A DNA stretch of 64,000 nucleotides, from assembly GCF_051020975.1 (NCBI RefSeq), contig NC_135042.1:4611888-4675887 (forward strand), read 5' to 3'. Position numbers and translations under genes: made by a program. The notes under the pieces are model-generated. The model did no database searches. It worked only from the letters and a program-made list of their open reading frames with translations, and was not told the origin of the DNA. Below, one piece after another: positions 1-9,309 of the stretch (positions are counted from its first letter, which is position 1; every line of letters starts with the position of its first letter). Origin of the DNA: Osmia lignaria lignaria. Taxonomy: Eukaryota; Arthropoda; Insecta; Hymenoptera; Megachilidae.

Positions 1-2104
1 TGGCTTCGATATGGATTACACGTTGGCGGGTGAGTAGTAATTAATTCTCAAAAATAATATGTATATTCAAATTTATAATATTTTTTTTTATAGAGTATAA
101 GTCGCCGCAGTACGAGCAACTGGGTTTCACGTTATTGAAGGACCGTCTTGTATCTCTGGGATACCCGCAAGAAATCAAAGCGTTCGAATACGATCCAAGT
201 TTTCCGGTACGAGGACTATGGTTCGACACACTTTATGGAAATCTTCTTAAAGTGGACGCTTATGGAAATATTCTGGTTTGCGTTCACGGCTTCGAGTTTT
301 TGAAACAGTAAGCAACAGTAAAAACACTGAACATGTTTATTAAAACTGGGTCAATCGATCAATCATTTGTACATTTTTTTTTTCTGTTTCAGTTCGCAAG
401 TATACGAGCTTTATCCAAACAAATTTTTACAATTGGACGAGTCCAGGGTATACGTGCTCAATACATTGTTCAATCTCCCTGAAACGTATTTATTAGCATG
501 TTTGATAGACTTTTTCACGAATTCGCCGCAATACACCCGCGAAAAGACAGGGGTGAAAGAAGGTGAACTGACGATGAGCTTCAAAAGTATATTTCAAGAT
601 GTTAGGAACGCGGTGGACTGGATCCACCTCCACGGTGATCTTAAATCAAAAACTATTGAGAATCTCGATGAATATGTAAAGAAAGATCAAAGGCTACCAA
701 TGTTTTTGAATAGGATTAGAGAAAGCGGAGCGAAAGTGTTCCTTTTAACAAATAGCGATTACGTTTTTACTGATAAGATTATGACTTATCTATTTGACTT
801 TCCTCATGGAGCAAAGGTGTGTGTACAATTGTTGCACAAAAATAAAGGACATTACAGATTAATTATACTGATACATTGATTTCTTTACAGTCTGATGAAC
901 CCCACAGAAATTGGAAAACTTATTTTGATACTATCGTAGTAGATGCTAGGAAACCATTGTTCTTTGGTGAGGGTACAATTCTAAGACAAGTAGATACCAG
1001 AACTGGGGCTTTAAAGCTTGGAACACATAAAGGACCACTTCATACAGGTAGGTAATATATTGAGAAAATACACTTTAATTAAATGTAACATTGTGGTAAT
1101 ACAATATTTCATATGCGAACAGGTGAAGTTTATTCTGGAGGTTCCTGTGATGTTTTCACGGAACTGATAGGCGCTAAAGGCAAGGACGTATTATATATTG
1201 GAGATCATATATTTGGTGATATTTTAAAGAGCAAGAAAATTAGGGGTTGGAGGACGTTCTTAATAGTACCTGAATTGGTTCAAGAGCTTCATGTTTGGAC
1301 GGACAAATGTCAATTATTTGCTGAGTTACAAAATTTAGATGTTATGTTAGGAGAAATGTACAAGTAAATATAATAATTAATAAGACATTAATTATTAATT
1401 ATCGTAATCATTCCTTACATCTGGTTTTCTTCAGAAATTTAGATAGTAGCACAAAAGAGAAACCTGACATTTCCAAATTGCGGGCATCGATAAGAGACGT
1501 TACGCACAAAATGGATTTATCATACGGAATGATGGGTTCGTTATTCCGTAGTGGTAGTAGACAAACATTTTTCAGTAGTCAGCTAGTGAGGTACGCTGAT
1601 TTATATGCAGCAACTTTTTTAAATCTCATTTATTATCCATTTTCATACATGTTTCGAGCTCCCGCCATGTTGGTAAGTTGATAGACTTATTATTTTCCTT
1701 TAGTACGTTGTAAGACGTGTTATTTTATTTTGATTTCATATTTTAAGATGCCCCATGAGAGTACGGTAGCTCACGAACAAAGATTTGTTATGGAAACACC
1801 GATGATTAGTCGGTCACGAACTTTTAAGCTTAGCGAGGAAGAAGAAGAACAAAGTAAACCTCCTGTACGTATAAAAATTATTTGTATTATATAGAATAAG
1901 AAAAGTTTTCATCGATTTTTATTCATTATTTTATAGAAAACATTGTACGTGGATTGTCCCAACAGTCAAATACCACATGCAAGACCTGAAACTCCACGTA
2001 ATGTAACACATACACACGATGAAGATTGTAGCGACGAAGATAGCGATTCCCAGAAACAAGCAAATCATGTAAGATTATGCCCAAGGAATTCCAATTGTAA
2101 TTGA
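1..2104 (+). CDS. NT5C2: Cytosolic purine 5'-nucleotidase (3' part)
   Basis: This gene hydrolyses IMP/GMP-type purine nucleotides in the cytosol and belongs to the HAD superfamily. The window opens inside the gene, at the HAD motif I (GFDMDYTLA, nucleophile Asp). Exons, all phase-consistent, are <1-29, 94-307, 393-816, 891-1047, 1123-1363, 1435-1672, 1748-1864 and 1937-2104. They give about 528 residues, against 561 for the whole human protein, so only the N-terminal ~50 residues are missing. Further family signatures are LLTNSDY (motif II) and DVLYIGDHIFGDILKSKK (motif IV, Mg-binding Asp). The tail is acidic (EEEEE; DEDCSDEDSD), as in vertebrate NT5C2. The last exon can read through to the stop at 2102-2104, or splice at a GTAAGA donor (2069) to a short exon at 2406. 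It converges on FRA10AC1. Confidence 0.95.
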
Positions 2105-2405
2105 ATTATTTTTTATGGTAACACTCTTTGACAGCTTATTAAGAATTAAAAGATTTAGTACAATTCTACCACATGATAGCTGTACTTAAAGATTTTGATG
2201 AAATTCATTAAATTATGTCGATTATTATATGCCATTCCAATATTTTTTCATACACGGAATAATATTGTGATTTTGCTAGTTGGTTGCTATGTTTAAGAAT
2301 TTTTCTCAAATTTATTGAGCTTTTTTATAATTAGCAAGCTTCATGTTTACATAACAGCAATAGAGAAAAAGTTCATAAATTCCTTCGTATTATTTTTATC
2401 TTCAG

Positions 2406-2438
2406 AACGGTGTCCGTGAAATAAATAATTCGGTATGA
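2406..2438 (+). other. NT5C2: Possible alternative terminal exon of NT5C2
   Basis: A good donor (GTAAGA at 2069, straight after codon CAT) and an acceptor (TATCTTCAG ending at 2405) bracket a phase-0 exon. It encodes NGVREINNSV and then TGA. This would replace the 11-residue read-through tail VRLCPRNSNCN. The splice sites and phase are seen in the sequence; its use is inferred. Confidence 0.4.
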
Positions 2439-3587
2439 ATATAGTATATAGATGTTAATGTGTTGGAACTGAATTTATCGTCATATAATATGACTTGAAA
2501 AGTTGCAAATTACGAATTATTGTAAAATGCATTGTATATTAGTTTGCACGTTAATCTATATCTTGTTGACTCTGCTTCATATTTATTTAAACGTATGCTT
2601 AAAATAATAGAAGATACATTAAAAAATTTATATACTCCTTTGTGAGTTCATAAATTATTATCATGCTTCAAAGAAGTCGATCAAGTGTATAATATTAAAC
2701 ATTGTTTTATACTAGTAATTATTTTCTGATAAAAAGTGATAGACGTTCTATCAATATTTTTCTTTGGTTGTGTTTTAGTTTTTGGTACATATGATTCTCG
2801 CACAATAAATTTGGAATTTATAGATATTTGCATTATGCAAAATATGTTAATATCAAATCAAACCTCTTCAAATATGTATCATATGTTTTATAGATTTAAT
2901 CTTATGAAACATAAATTCCCCATAAATTGAACGAGTATAGTTAGTGTTACAGGCATTGAAAATACTGTAAGTTTGATTAATTAGGATAGTCTTTTTACGC
3001 GAAACTTTAGCTTACTGAAATTATACGAATAGGATAGTAAAATTCAATGAACTAATGAAAATTATTACAAAAATGTATTATTTCCTCATTTATGAAATGT
3101 ACTGATAATAATAGGGTAAATGAAATTTATGAATTGTAAATGATTATATTAGAAATTTATTATTATCAGCTGTGTATATTACTGAGATTGAAAATCTTCG
3201 ACTGCAATAAAATAAACAGTTATGATTATTTATTGTACAATATATATATAATACATATATGGTATGGTATATGTTAGTTATATATATATATATATATATA
3301 TATGTTAGTTGGTGCTAGACTTCTTTTCTATTGCAAATTTGATTTTTTTGCAAATCAGTAAACTCCATGTATCAAAGTTGAAAAAATATATGCTATACTT
3401 TATTATCATGTAATATATTAATAAAATATCGATTACGTATTAATCAGAATAAAGCTATAATGATTATAATTATATTTATTTAAATATGACTAGTGTTGTG
3501 TATAGAAATTGTTATATTTCTTCAATGGTATCAGCAATAAATAATTTTTTGATATTATAATGTTTTATAAACAAAATTTTATTCCAT
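2439..3587. other. Intergenic/3' UTR sequence between NT5C2 and FRA10AC1
   Basis: AT-rich sequence between two convergent genes, with no coding exon that I can support. It probably contains the NT5C2 3' UTR; an AATAAAATAAA cluster near 3207 could serve as its poly(A) signal. On the minus strand an AATAAA lies at 3578-3583, directly after the FRA10AC1 stop. A TA microsatellite lies inside. Confidence 0.5.
3238..3304. repeat. TA dinucleotide microsatellite
   Basis: Interrupted runs of TATATA, the longest at about 3280-3303, in the convergent 3' region between NT5C2 and FRA10AC1. Confidence 0.9.
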
Positions 3588-4661
3588 TTACATTAGCAGA
3601 TCTGCTAAATATTCTTCAAACTCTTCTTCCCTTGTTTTTTCCAAATTATCAGCAGGTTTCTCTTTCCAAATATTAGATTCATCTTTATCCGTTTGTTCCA
3701 TAGCTTCAGTTACATTATCTACAGCTATTTCATCTTCAGTTTTAACAGTCACTGTGGATGTACTAGGTGTACTGGATGTACTTATATGGATATCAGAATT
3801 TGTTCCTAATCTCTTCAATGTCTTATGTCTTTTTATTTCACGTTTTTGCGAACGATAATTCAATTTAATTGAACACTCAGGACATAATCCTTAAAACATA
3901 TATTAATGATCAACATATACTTTAAGCATATAGATTTTAAACAATTTATTACTTACTTAACTTCACAAGAGCATTCTTTTTTTCGTCGTGCTCTATATAG
4001 CCAAAATTTACCTCCCAAGATTTAAGCCCTTCTCTTTCTTTACATTTTTTATTTCCACATTCAAACTGTCCTTTCCCAATGATAACTTCCTTTTCTGTTC
4101 TCCATCTTAAGGCAACCTATTTAATATTAGTTTTTAGAAATCAAGTTAGAATTACCTTTGTTATTTGTAATTTACCTTGTTCTGTTTATAATATGTTAAA
4201 TCAGCTATACAATATTCCTTAAACAATTTATCGTAATACTTTTTTGCCAACTTAGCACCCCATGTATCTGGTTCATCGTTATCCTCATCCCATAGAAATC
4301 TGTGGTTTTCTTTAATAACGTCATAGTCCGTCTTATCTCGGGACCTCGAAACACAGGCCGAAACGTCAAGAGCTGCTCGGTTTAAGGTTTACAAATTTAT
4401 CATTTTTCTTTATTACTTTTAAATAAATCTGATCCAGAAATATTTAAAGCTTATGTTGAACAGAAGTTAGAAGATGTTAATTCATTCATGAATTATAAGC
4501 AGTGACAAGGTTATCAAATTATTATAAAAAAACTAATTAAAAGATTTAACATACGTGTCCCGTTTTAAGGATGACACCGAACCCCCGTGTAATGTCAAAT
4601 AATCATTTATAAGTTTCTTGTGCCTGTCATATGCTGACAAGTAAGCATAAGCTGGAAACAT
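3588..4661 (-). CDS. FRA10AC1: FRA10AC1 homologue
   Basis: Conserved nuclear protein, reported in other animals as associated with the spliceosome. Minus-strand exons 4661-4555, 4344-4176, 4116-3957 and 3889-3588 join in phase to give 245 residues (human 315). The alignment core is clear: YDRHKKLINDY, DKTDYDVIKENHRFLW, KLAKKYYDKLFKEYCIADL, GKGQFECGNKKCKEREGLKSWEVNF and NALVKLRLCPECSIKLNYR. It ends in the acidic EEEFEEYLADLL tail typical of the family. Two cysteine pairs (CGNKKC and CPEC) could form a zinc site. The start chosen is the first in-frame ATG (4661); it lacks the human N-terminal ~65 residues, so an extra upstream exon is possible, since CCAG just inside this exon could be an acceptor. 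A miniature inverted-repeat element lies about 75 bp upstream. Confidence 0.9.
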
Positions 4662-4735
4662 GTTTTTGTAACCAACAAACTGATTCTATATATATAGAGA
4701 TTTATATACTCCTGATTTTATATGATAAAGTTACC

Positions 4736-4932
4736 TATACTTAATGTCACGAGAGTCCATAACTGCGAAAAGACCAGTTTTTGTTCTTTTCTGCGCATTG
4801 TCGCTCTGATTGGCGATACTTCCAGCGGAAGTGGAAAGCGATTGGCGGATCGCTTTCCCCCACCATCGCTGCGTTTCCCCACCATCTTCCAACCTGAGCG
4901 CTTAGTTATGGACTCTCGTGACATCAAGTATA
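4736..4932. mobile_element. Miniature inverted-repeat element (about 197 bp)
   Basis: The ends are near-perfect inverted repeats of about 29 bp with the core TGTCACGAGAGTCCATAACT. They are flanked by TATA/TA, consistent with a TA target duplication. The interior is markedly GC-richer than its surroundings and encodes no transposase. Long open frames on both strands are a by-product of the inverted symmetry. It sits just upstream of the FRA10AC1 start. Confidence 0.85.
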
Positions 4933-5280
4933 CATGAAGCTAGCCGGAAGGAATAATAAAATATGATTATTTTAAATTTTTCTTAGTGTATTTCGTTTGT
5001 AAATCGTTTGTGATTGATTGTGAGTCTATTTTTAACGTTTGTGACAAATTAGTTCTTTTGTAATTAGCAATTTTATTTCAATCATGATGCGAGCCGAAAC
5101 TTTTTAGTAATTTTTTATAATAAACAGATTTTGTCATAATTGATAACTGTAATTGATTGGACATCGTTTGTGATTTACAAATATATCATTTTCGTTATTT
5201 GTGAGTGAATAATTTATTAATTATTTACAAGTTTGTTTTATAATATATAATTGTAGTGCGCATGCGCTACAGATCCAGTC
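4933..5280. other. Intergenic AT-rich stretch upstream of the minisatellites
   Basis: AT-rich sequence with several TTTGTGA/TTTGTAA-like words. No gene is supported. It may contain the FRA10AC1 promoter or an untranslated first exon (minus strand). Confidence 0.4.
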
Positions 5281-5284
5281 GCAC

Positions 5285-5740
5285 CCATCACTAACTCGCC
5301 AAGTCCATCTCAGTATCCCTTACATCCCTGTATTCTTTTCATCCCTACATTCCTTACATCTGTTCATCCCTTAAATCCCAACATTCTTATCAACCCTACA
5401 TTCCTTACATCTGTTAATCCCTTAAATCCCTACATTGTTATCATGCCTACACTCTTTTCATCTATCTTTTCATCCCTACATTCCACACATCTGTTCATCC
5501 CTTATATCCCTACATTCTTATCATCCCTACGTTCTTCTCATCCCTACATTCCTTACATCTGTTAATCCCTTATATCCCTACATTCTTATCATCCCTACGT
5601 TCTTCTCATCGCTACATTCCTTACATCTGTTAATCCCTTATATCCCTACATTCTTATCATCCCTACATTCTTTTCATCCCTACATTCCTTACATCGCTTC
5701 ATCCCTTACATCCGTACATTCTTATCATCCCTACAAAAAT
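5285..5740 (+). repeat. Minisatellite array, CATCCCTACATTC-type
   Basis: Tandem array built from 11-13 bp words such as CATCCCTACATTC and ATCCCTTACATC. These are organised in a higher-order unit of 68 bp, with copies beginning at 5521, 5589 and 5657. The array is open in several frames only because its repeat words lack stops; no protein is implied. A related array in the opposite orientation follows at 5890. Confidence 0.9.
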
Positions 5741-5889
5741 GTCGCGAAAACAGCGCCCCTAGCGGCAAAAATGTGAACTAAAATTTCGATGTCGAATCAG
5801 CGCCCTCTGGTGGCGAAAAAGGAACTAAATTTGTATAAAATCGCAGGCCTTATAGACATAAATATTTCAATTCAATTTCAGGGAGGTAC
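5741..5889. promoter_or_regulatory. Spacer with two CTCF-like sites
   Basis: Non-repetitive spacer between two opposed minisatellite arrays. It holds two diverged direct copies of a ~35-bp segment, starting CAGCGCCCCTAGCGGC (5751-5766) and CAGCGCCCTCTGGTGGC (5798-5814). Read on the minus strand the second is GCCACCAGAGGGCGCTG, very close to the animal CTCF consensus. Binding is inferred, not shown. Confidence 0.45.
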
Positions 5890-6300
5890 TGAGATGTATG
5901 GAATGCAGGAATATAAGTGATACAAAGATGTAAGGGATGCAGAGATGTAAGGGATGAAGAGATGTAAGGGATGAAGAGATGTAAGGAATGTAGGGATGTA
6001 AGGGATGAAGAGATGTAAGGAATGTAGGGATGTAAGGGATGAAGAGATGTAAGGAATGTAGGGATGAAAAGAATGCAGGGATGTAAGGGATGAAGAGATG
6101 TAAGCAATGTAGGGATGAAAAGAATGGAGGGATGTAAGGGATGGAAAGAATGCAGGGATGTAAGGGATGAAGAGATGTAAGGAATGTAGGGATGAAAAGA
6201 ATGGAGGGATGTAAGGGATGAAGAGATGTTAGGAATACAGAGATGCAAGGGTTGCTGGGATGTAAGGAATGTTGTGATATAAGGGTGCAGAGATCTAGCG
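5890..6300 (-). repeat. Minisatellite array, inverse orientation
   Basis: Tandem GATGTAAGGGATGAAGAG / GATGTAAGGAATGTAGG words in units of about 34 and 50 bp. These are the reverse complement of the words in the array at 5285-5740, so the two arrays form a large imperfect inverted repeat around the 5741-5889 spacer. Confidence 0.9.
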
Positions 6301-6545
6301 GAATCAGATATAAAGGGTGCAGACAGAAATAATAAAATCAACACGTTTGTCCTCTTAATGAGTTTATTCAATAAGCTACGAATATAATTACAGCAAATTA
6401 AATGAACGCAGAAAATAAAATAGGGGTATATGAAAAGGAACTCGGTTTACAATATTCAAAAATAATATATAACATATAAAAATATATGGAATCATTTCTC
6501 TTGTTATATTTGTTATTTTATTATAAAAGATCTTCAGATAATTTA

Positions 6546-6963
6546 GGGGTGCCAGAGACCTTAAAGCAGCAGCAAGGGCAACAGACATGATGGTATCTGG
6601 GGTGTCAGGGACCCCAGTACATCAGTTGCGCTTTCTGTACATCGACCTATCATCTTGGGGTGCCAGGCACCCCAAGTACCAACGACAGCATACCGACTTC
6701 TGTATCTGGGGTGTCAGGGACCCCGAAACACCGTTGACTCTCTGCATAACAACAAATCGTAATGGGGTGTCAGGAACCCCGAAGCACCGATAATACCCTT
6801 TGTATACAGACCTTACAGCATCTGGGGTGTCAGGGACCCCGAAGCACCGATGGCTTTCCTTGTATACCGACACTACGGCATTCGGGGTATCTGAGACCCC
6901 GAGGTACCGGTGACACTGCATACCTATATTATACCACCGGGGTATCAGGGACCCCGAAGCAAG
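6546..6963 (+). repeat. Palindrome-bearing minisatellite, block A
   Basis: Eight copies of a 17-bp palindromic core, GGGGTGTCAGGGACCCC and variants, start at 6546, 6599, 6657, 6708, 6764, 6824, 6884 and 6939 (spacing 51-60 bp). The intervening sequences are themselves related (GAAGCACCGATGG..., TGTATACCGACA). The stem GGGGT/ACCCC is kept in nearly all copies, and the 6657 copy is a perfect palindrome (GGGGTGCCAGGCACCCC). No cas-like or other coding capacity is present. Confidence 0.9.
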
Positions 6964-6964
6964 T

Positions 6965-7235
6965 AGCGAAATATAAGAACGGAAAATGAACAAATCGTGA
7001 AACTCACTTGTTCGGGATAGTGATGGGTTTGAGCGGATCTAGCGAAATATAAGAGCGGAAAACGAACAAATCGTGAAACACTTGTTCGGGATAGTGATGG
7101 GTTTGAGCGGATCTAGCGAAATATAAGAACGGAAAACGAACAAATCGTGAAACTCACTTGTTCGGGATAGTGATGGGTTTGAGCGAATCTAGCGAAATAT
7201 AAGACCTAAAAACGAACAAATCGTGAAACTGACTC
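6965..7235 (+). repeat. 75-bp tandem repeat inserted in the palindrome array
   Basis: About 3.5 copies of a unit beginning AGCGAAATATAAGAACGG and containing CACTTGTTCGGGATAGTGA. Copies start at 6965, 7041, 7115 and 7191 (periods 76, 74, 76). The unit is unrelated to the palindrome repeat and sits between blocks A and B of it. Confidence 0.9.
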
Positions 7236-7260
7236 TTTGCTTACCGACAATACGGCATTC

Positions 7261-7470
7261 GGGGTATCTGAGACCCCGAGCTGCCGGTGACGCTGCCTAC
7301 TGATATTATGACACCTGGGGTTTCAGAGACCCCAATACTTCGGTGACGCTTTCTGTAAACCGACATATCATCTCGGGGTGCCAGGGACCCCGAAGCACCG
7401 GTGACTGCATACTGCTGCATGTCGACATTTTGGAGTCTGGGGTGTCAGAGACCCCGGTAGTTTCCACCGG
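7261..7470 (+). repeat. Palindrome-bearing minisatellite, block B
   Basis: Four more copies of the GGGGT-N7-ACCCC palindrome, at 7261, 7317, 7375 and 7439 (spacing 56-64 bp). They carry the same kind of inter-palindrome sequence as block A (GCCGGTGACGCTG, CACCGGTGACTG). Confidence 0.9.
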
Positions 7471-7943
7471 TAGTTTCCACCGTTTGTGTATAGATGGCAC
7501 TAAGATCGAATTTTAAAAATACTTAATTTATGGCAGTCTTTTTAAAATACAAGTTTGACAAACGTTTATTTTCTCTTCTACTATCTGTGAAATATATCGA
7601 GTTGAAGCAACTAGCGCCATTATATTCTTCACTTCGATAATTAGCGACAGATTTTGTTTTTAGTATTGTGTAATTTAGACTTAAATAATGTTTTTGTTTC
7701 ATTTCATTTCTTTTACAATATTATTGTTCATAACTTTATTTATTTTGTTTTAACTTGTATTTAAAATAAAGTTATCCAATATTAAATGATAGCGTTATTT
7801 TTTATTGATCATTATATTTTATCAATGTACATATGTTATCATTTTCGAATACATTGTTAAAATTAATATTTTAAGAAGCAATGTACACTTATGAGGTTTC
7901 TTTTCTGTAATTTGAATAAAACCAATGTATAAATATTGAGTGA
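7471..7943. other. AT-rich intergenic sequence, HMGCL upstream region
   Basis: No gene is seen between the end of the palindrome array and HMGCL. The sequence is strongly AT-rich and presumably contains the HMGCL promoter and 5' UTR. I recognise no TATA box or initiator with confidence. Confidence 0.5.
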
Positions 7944-7979
7944 ATGTGTAATTACTGCTACACTTTTTGTACATCAACA

Positions 7980-8957
7980 ATGTTTAAAATAATTAATAGA
8001 AATAATATATGTAACTTGTCTTTTAAAAAGATGAGGATGTTTAGTAACTTTGTGAAAGTAGTTGAAGTCGGACCAAGAGATGGATTACAAAATGAACAGA
8101 ATATTGTGCCAACTGAAATCAAAGTTGAATTTATCAACAAATTATCACAGACTGGATTAAAAAATATAGAAGTTACAAGTTTTGTATCTCCAAAATGGAT
8201 TCCACAAATGGCAGATAATGCAGAAGTTTATCAGAAAATTAATAAGAAACCAGATATTTCATATCCGGTATTAGTGCCGAATATAAAAGGTTTAGAAAAT
8301 GCATTAAAGGTAGGTGTAAAAGAAATAGCTGTTTTTGCAGCAGCATCTGAGACTTTTTCAAGAAAAAATACCAACTGCTCTATTGATGATAGTAAGAAGA
8401 ATATTAAAACAGTTGTTCAAGAAGCAAAGAATCATGATGTTAAAGTCAGAGGCTATGTATCTTGTATTATAGGCTGTCCTTATGAAGGTCAAATTAAGCC
8501 AACAGTTGTAGCCAATTTAACTGCATTCATGCTACAATACGGATGCTATGAAATTTCTTTAGGAGACACCATTGGTGTGGGATCTCCTAATAAAATAAAG
8601 CAAATGTTACATGAATTGGAGCATGTATCAAATGACATGAATAAATTTGCAATTCATTGTCACGATACTTATGGACAAGCTTTGGTAAACATATATGCTA
8701 GCCTTGAGAAGGGTATCAGAATCTTTGATTCATCTGTTGCTGGATTAGGTGGTTGTCCATATGCACCAGGTGCTTCTGGAAATGTTGCTACTGAAGATTT
8801 ACTTTATTTCTTACATGGACAAGGTTTAGAAACTGGAGTAGATATCAATGAAATAGTAGCAATTGGAGACTTCATTAGTAATCAACTTCAAAGGAAAAAT
8901 CATTCCAAAGCTGGTGTTGCACTTTGTGCAAAGGAGTGTTTAAGAAAATGCTCATAA
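7980..8957 (+). CDS. HMGCL: Hydroxymethylglutaryl-CoA lyase, mitochondrial
   Basis: Cleaves HMG-CoA to acetyl-CoA and acetoacetate in the mitochondrion, the last step of leucine breakdown and ketogenesis. A single uninterrupted frame gives 325 residues from the ATG at 7980, the same length as human HMGCL. An in-frame ATG at 7944 would add 12 residues; 7980 is preferred because it has A at -3. Residues 1-24 are basic and hydrophobic, fitting a mitochondrial presequence. The catalytic landmarks are VEVGPRDGLQNE (Arg33-Asp34), the metal-binding IHCHDTYGQ and the active-site cysteine loop AGLGGCPYAPGASGN. The C-terminus (KCS) lacks a peroxisomal CKL/SKL-type signal. It is unusual in having no intron, whereas vertebrate HMGCL is multi-exonic. 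It converges with ARMH3, 352 bp away. Confidence 0.97.
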   Translation: MFKIINRNNICNLSFKKMRMFSNFVKVVEVGPRDGLQNEQNIVPTEIKVEFINKLSQTGLKNIEVTSFVSPKWIPQMADNAEVYQKINKKPDISYPVLVPNIKGLENALKVGVKEIAVFAAASETFSRKNTNCSIDDSKKNIKTVVQEAKNHDVKVRGYVSCIIGCPYEGQIKPTVVANLTAFMLQYGCYEISLGDTIGVGSPNKIKQMLHELEHVSNDMNKFAIHCHDTYGQALVNIYASLEKGIRIFDSSVAGLGGCPYAPGASGNVATEDLLYFLHGQGLETGVDINEIVAIGDFISNQLQRKNHSKAGVALCAKECLRKCS

Positions 8958-9309
8958 CTGTATTTTTAAAGAAAATATACATTTTTACGTTTTTAATTTA
9001 TACTTAAATTACGAATTGTAAAAAGTAACTTTGGTAATTTTTACAAAACGACCGTTAAACCGAAATATATATTTTATACTTATTCAATTTTTAATAACTC
9101 TTTGAAACTTGTATACACAATCCGTAGAAATATAGCGCAACAACAAAAAATACTACAATGTGTTATTTCCATAAGCTGTTATATGTTCCTTGCGTTAGTA
9201 AGAACATATACAAAAATCCGACTGTATTACAAAAAGAGAATTCGTTATAATACATTATCACAACAAGATGACATACAAGATCTGTTGCATATCTCATATG
9301 AAGTCTCTG
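8958..9309. other. Convergent 3' region between HMGCL and ARMH3
   Basis: About 350 bp of AT-rich sequence that must hold the 3' UTRs of both convergent genes. No further coding sequence is supported; the open frame at 9102-9341 runs antisense into the ARMH3 last exon. Confidence 0.6.

Noticed and set aside
4718..4937. Two overlapping ~70-codon frames on opposite strands
   Set aside because: They are explained by the inverted symmetry of the miniature element; neither resembles a transposase or other protein.
5435..6371. Open frames of 113 and 173 codons (SLHPYIP/SLTSLHSFHP-type repeats)
   Set aside because: They arise because the minisatellite words lack stop codons in several frames on both strands. 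There is no independent coding evidence.
6587..6993. Repeat-peptide frames (GVSGTP/GCQGPRSTD) on both strands
   Set aside because: These are translations of the palindromic minisatellite, open in several frames simultaneously with no start or splice support.
6546..7470. CRISPR array
   Set aside because: The palindromes and spacing look CRISPR-like, but spacers are related to each other rather than unique, no cas genes are present, and the surrounding genes are clearly insect.
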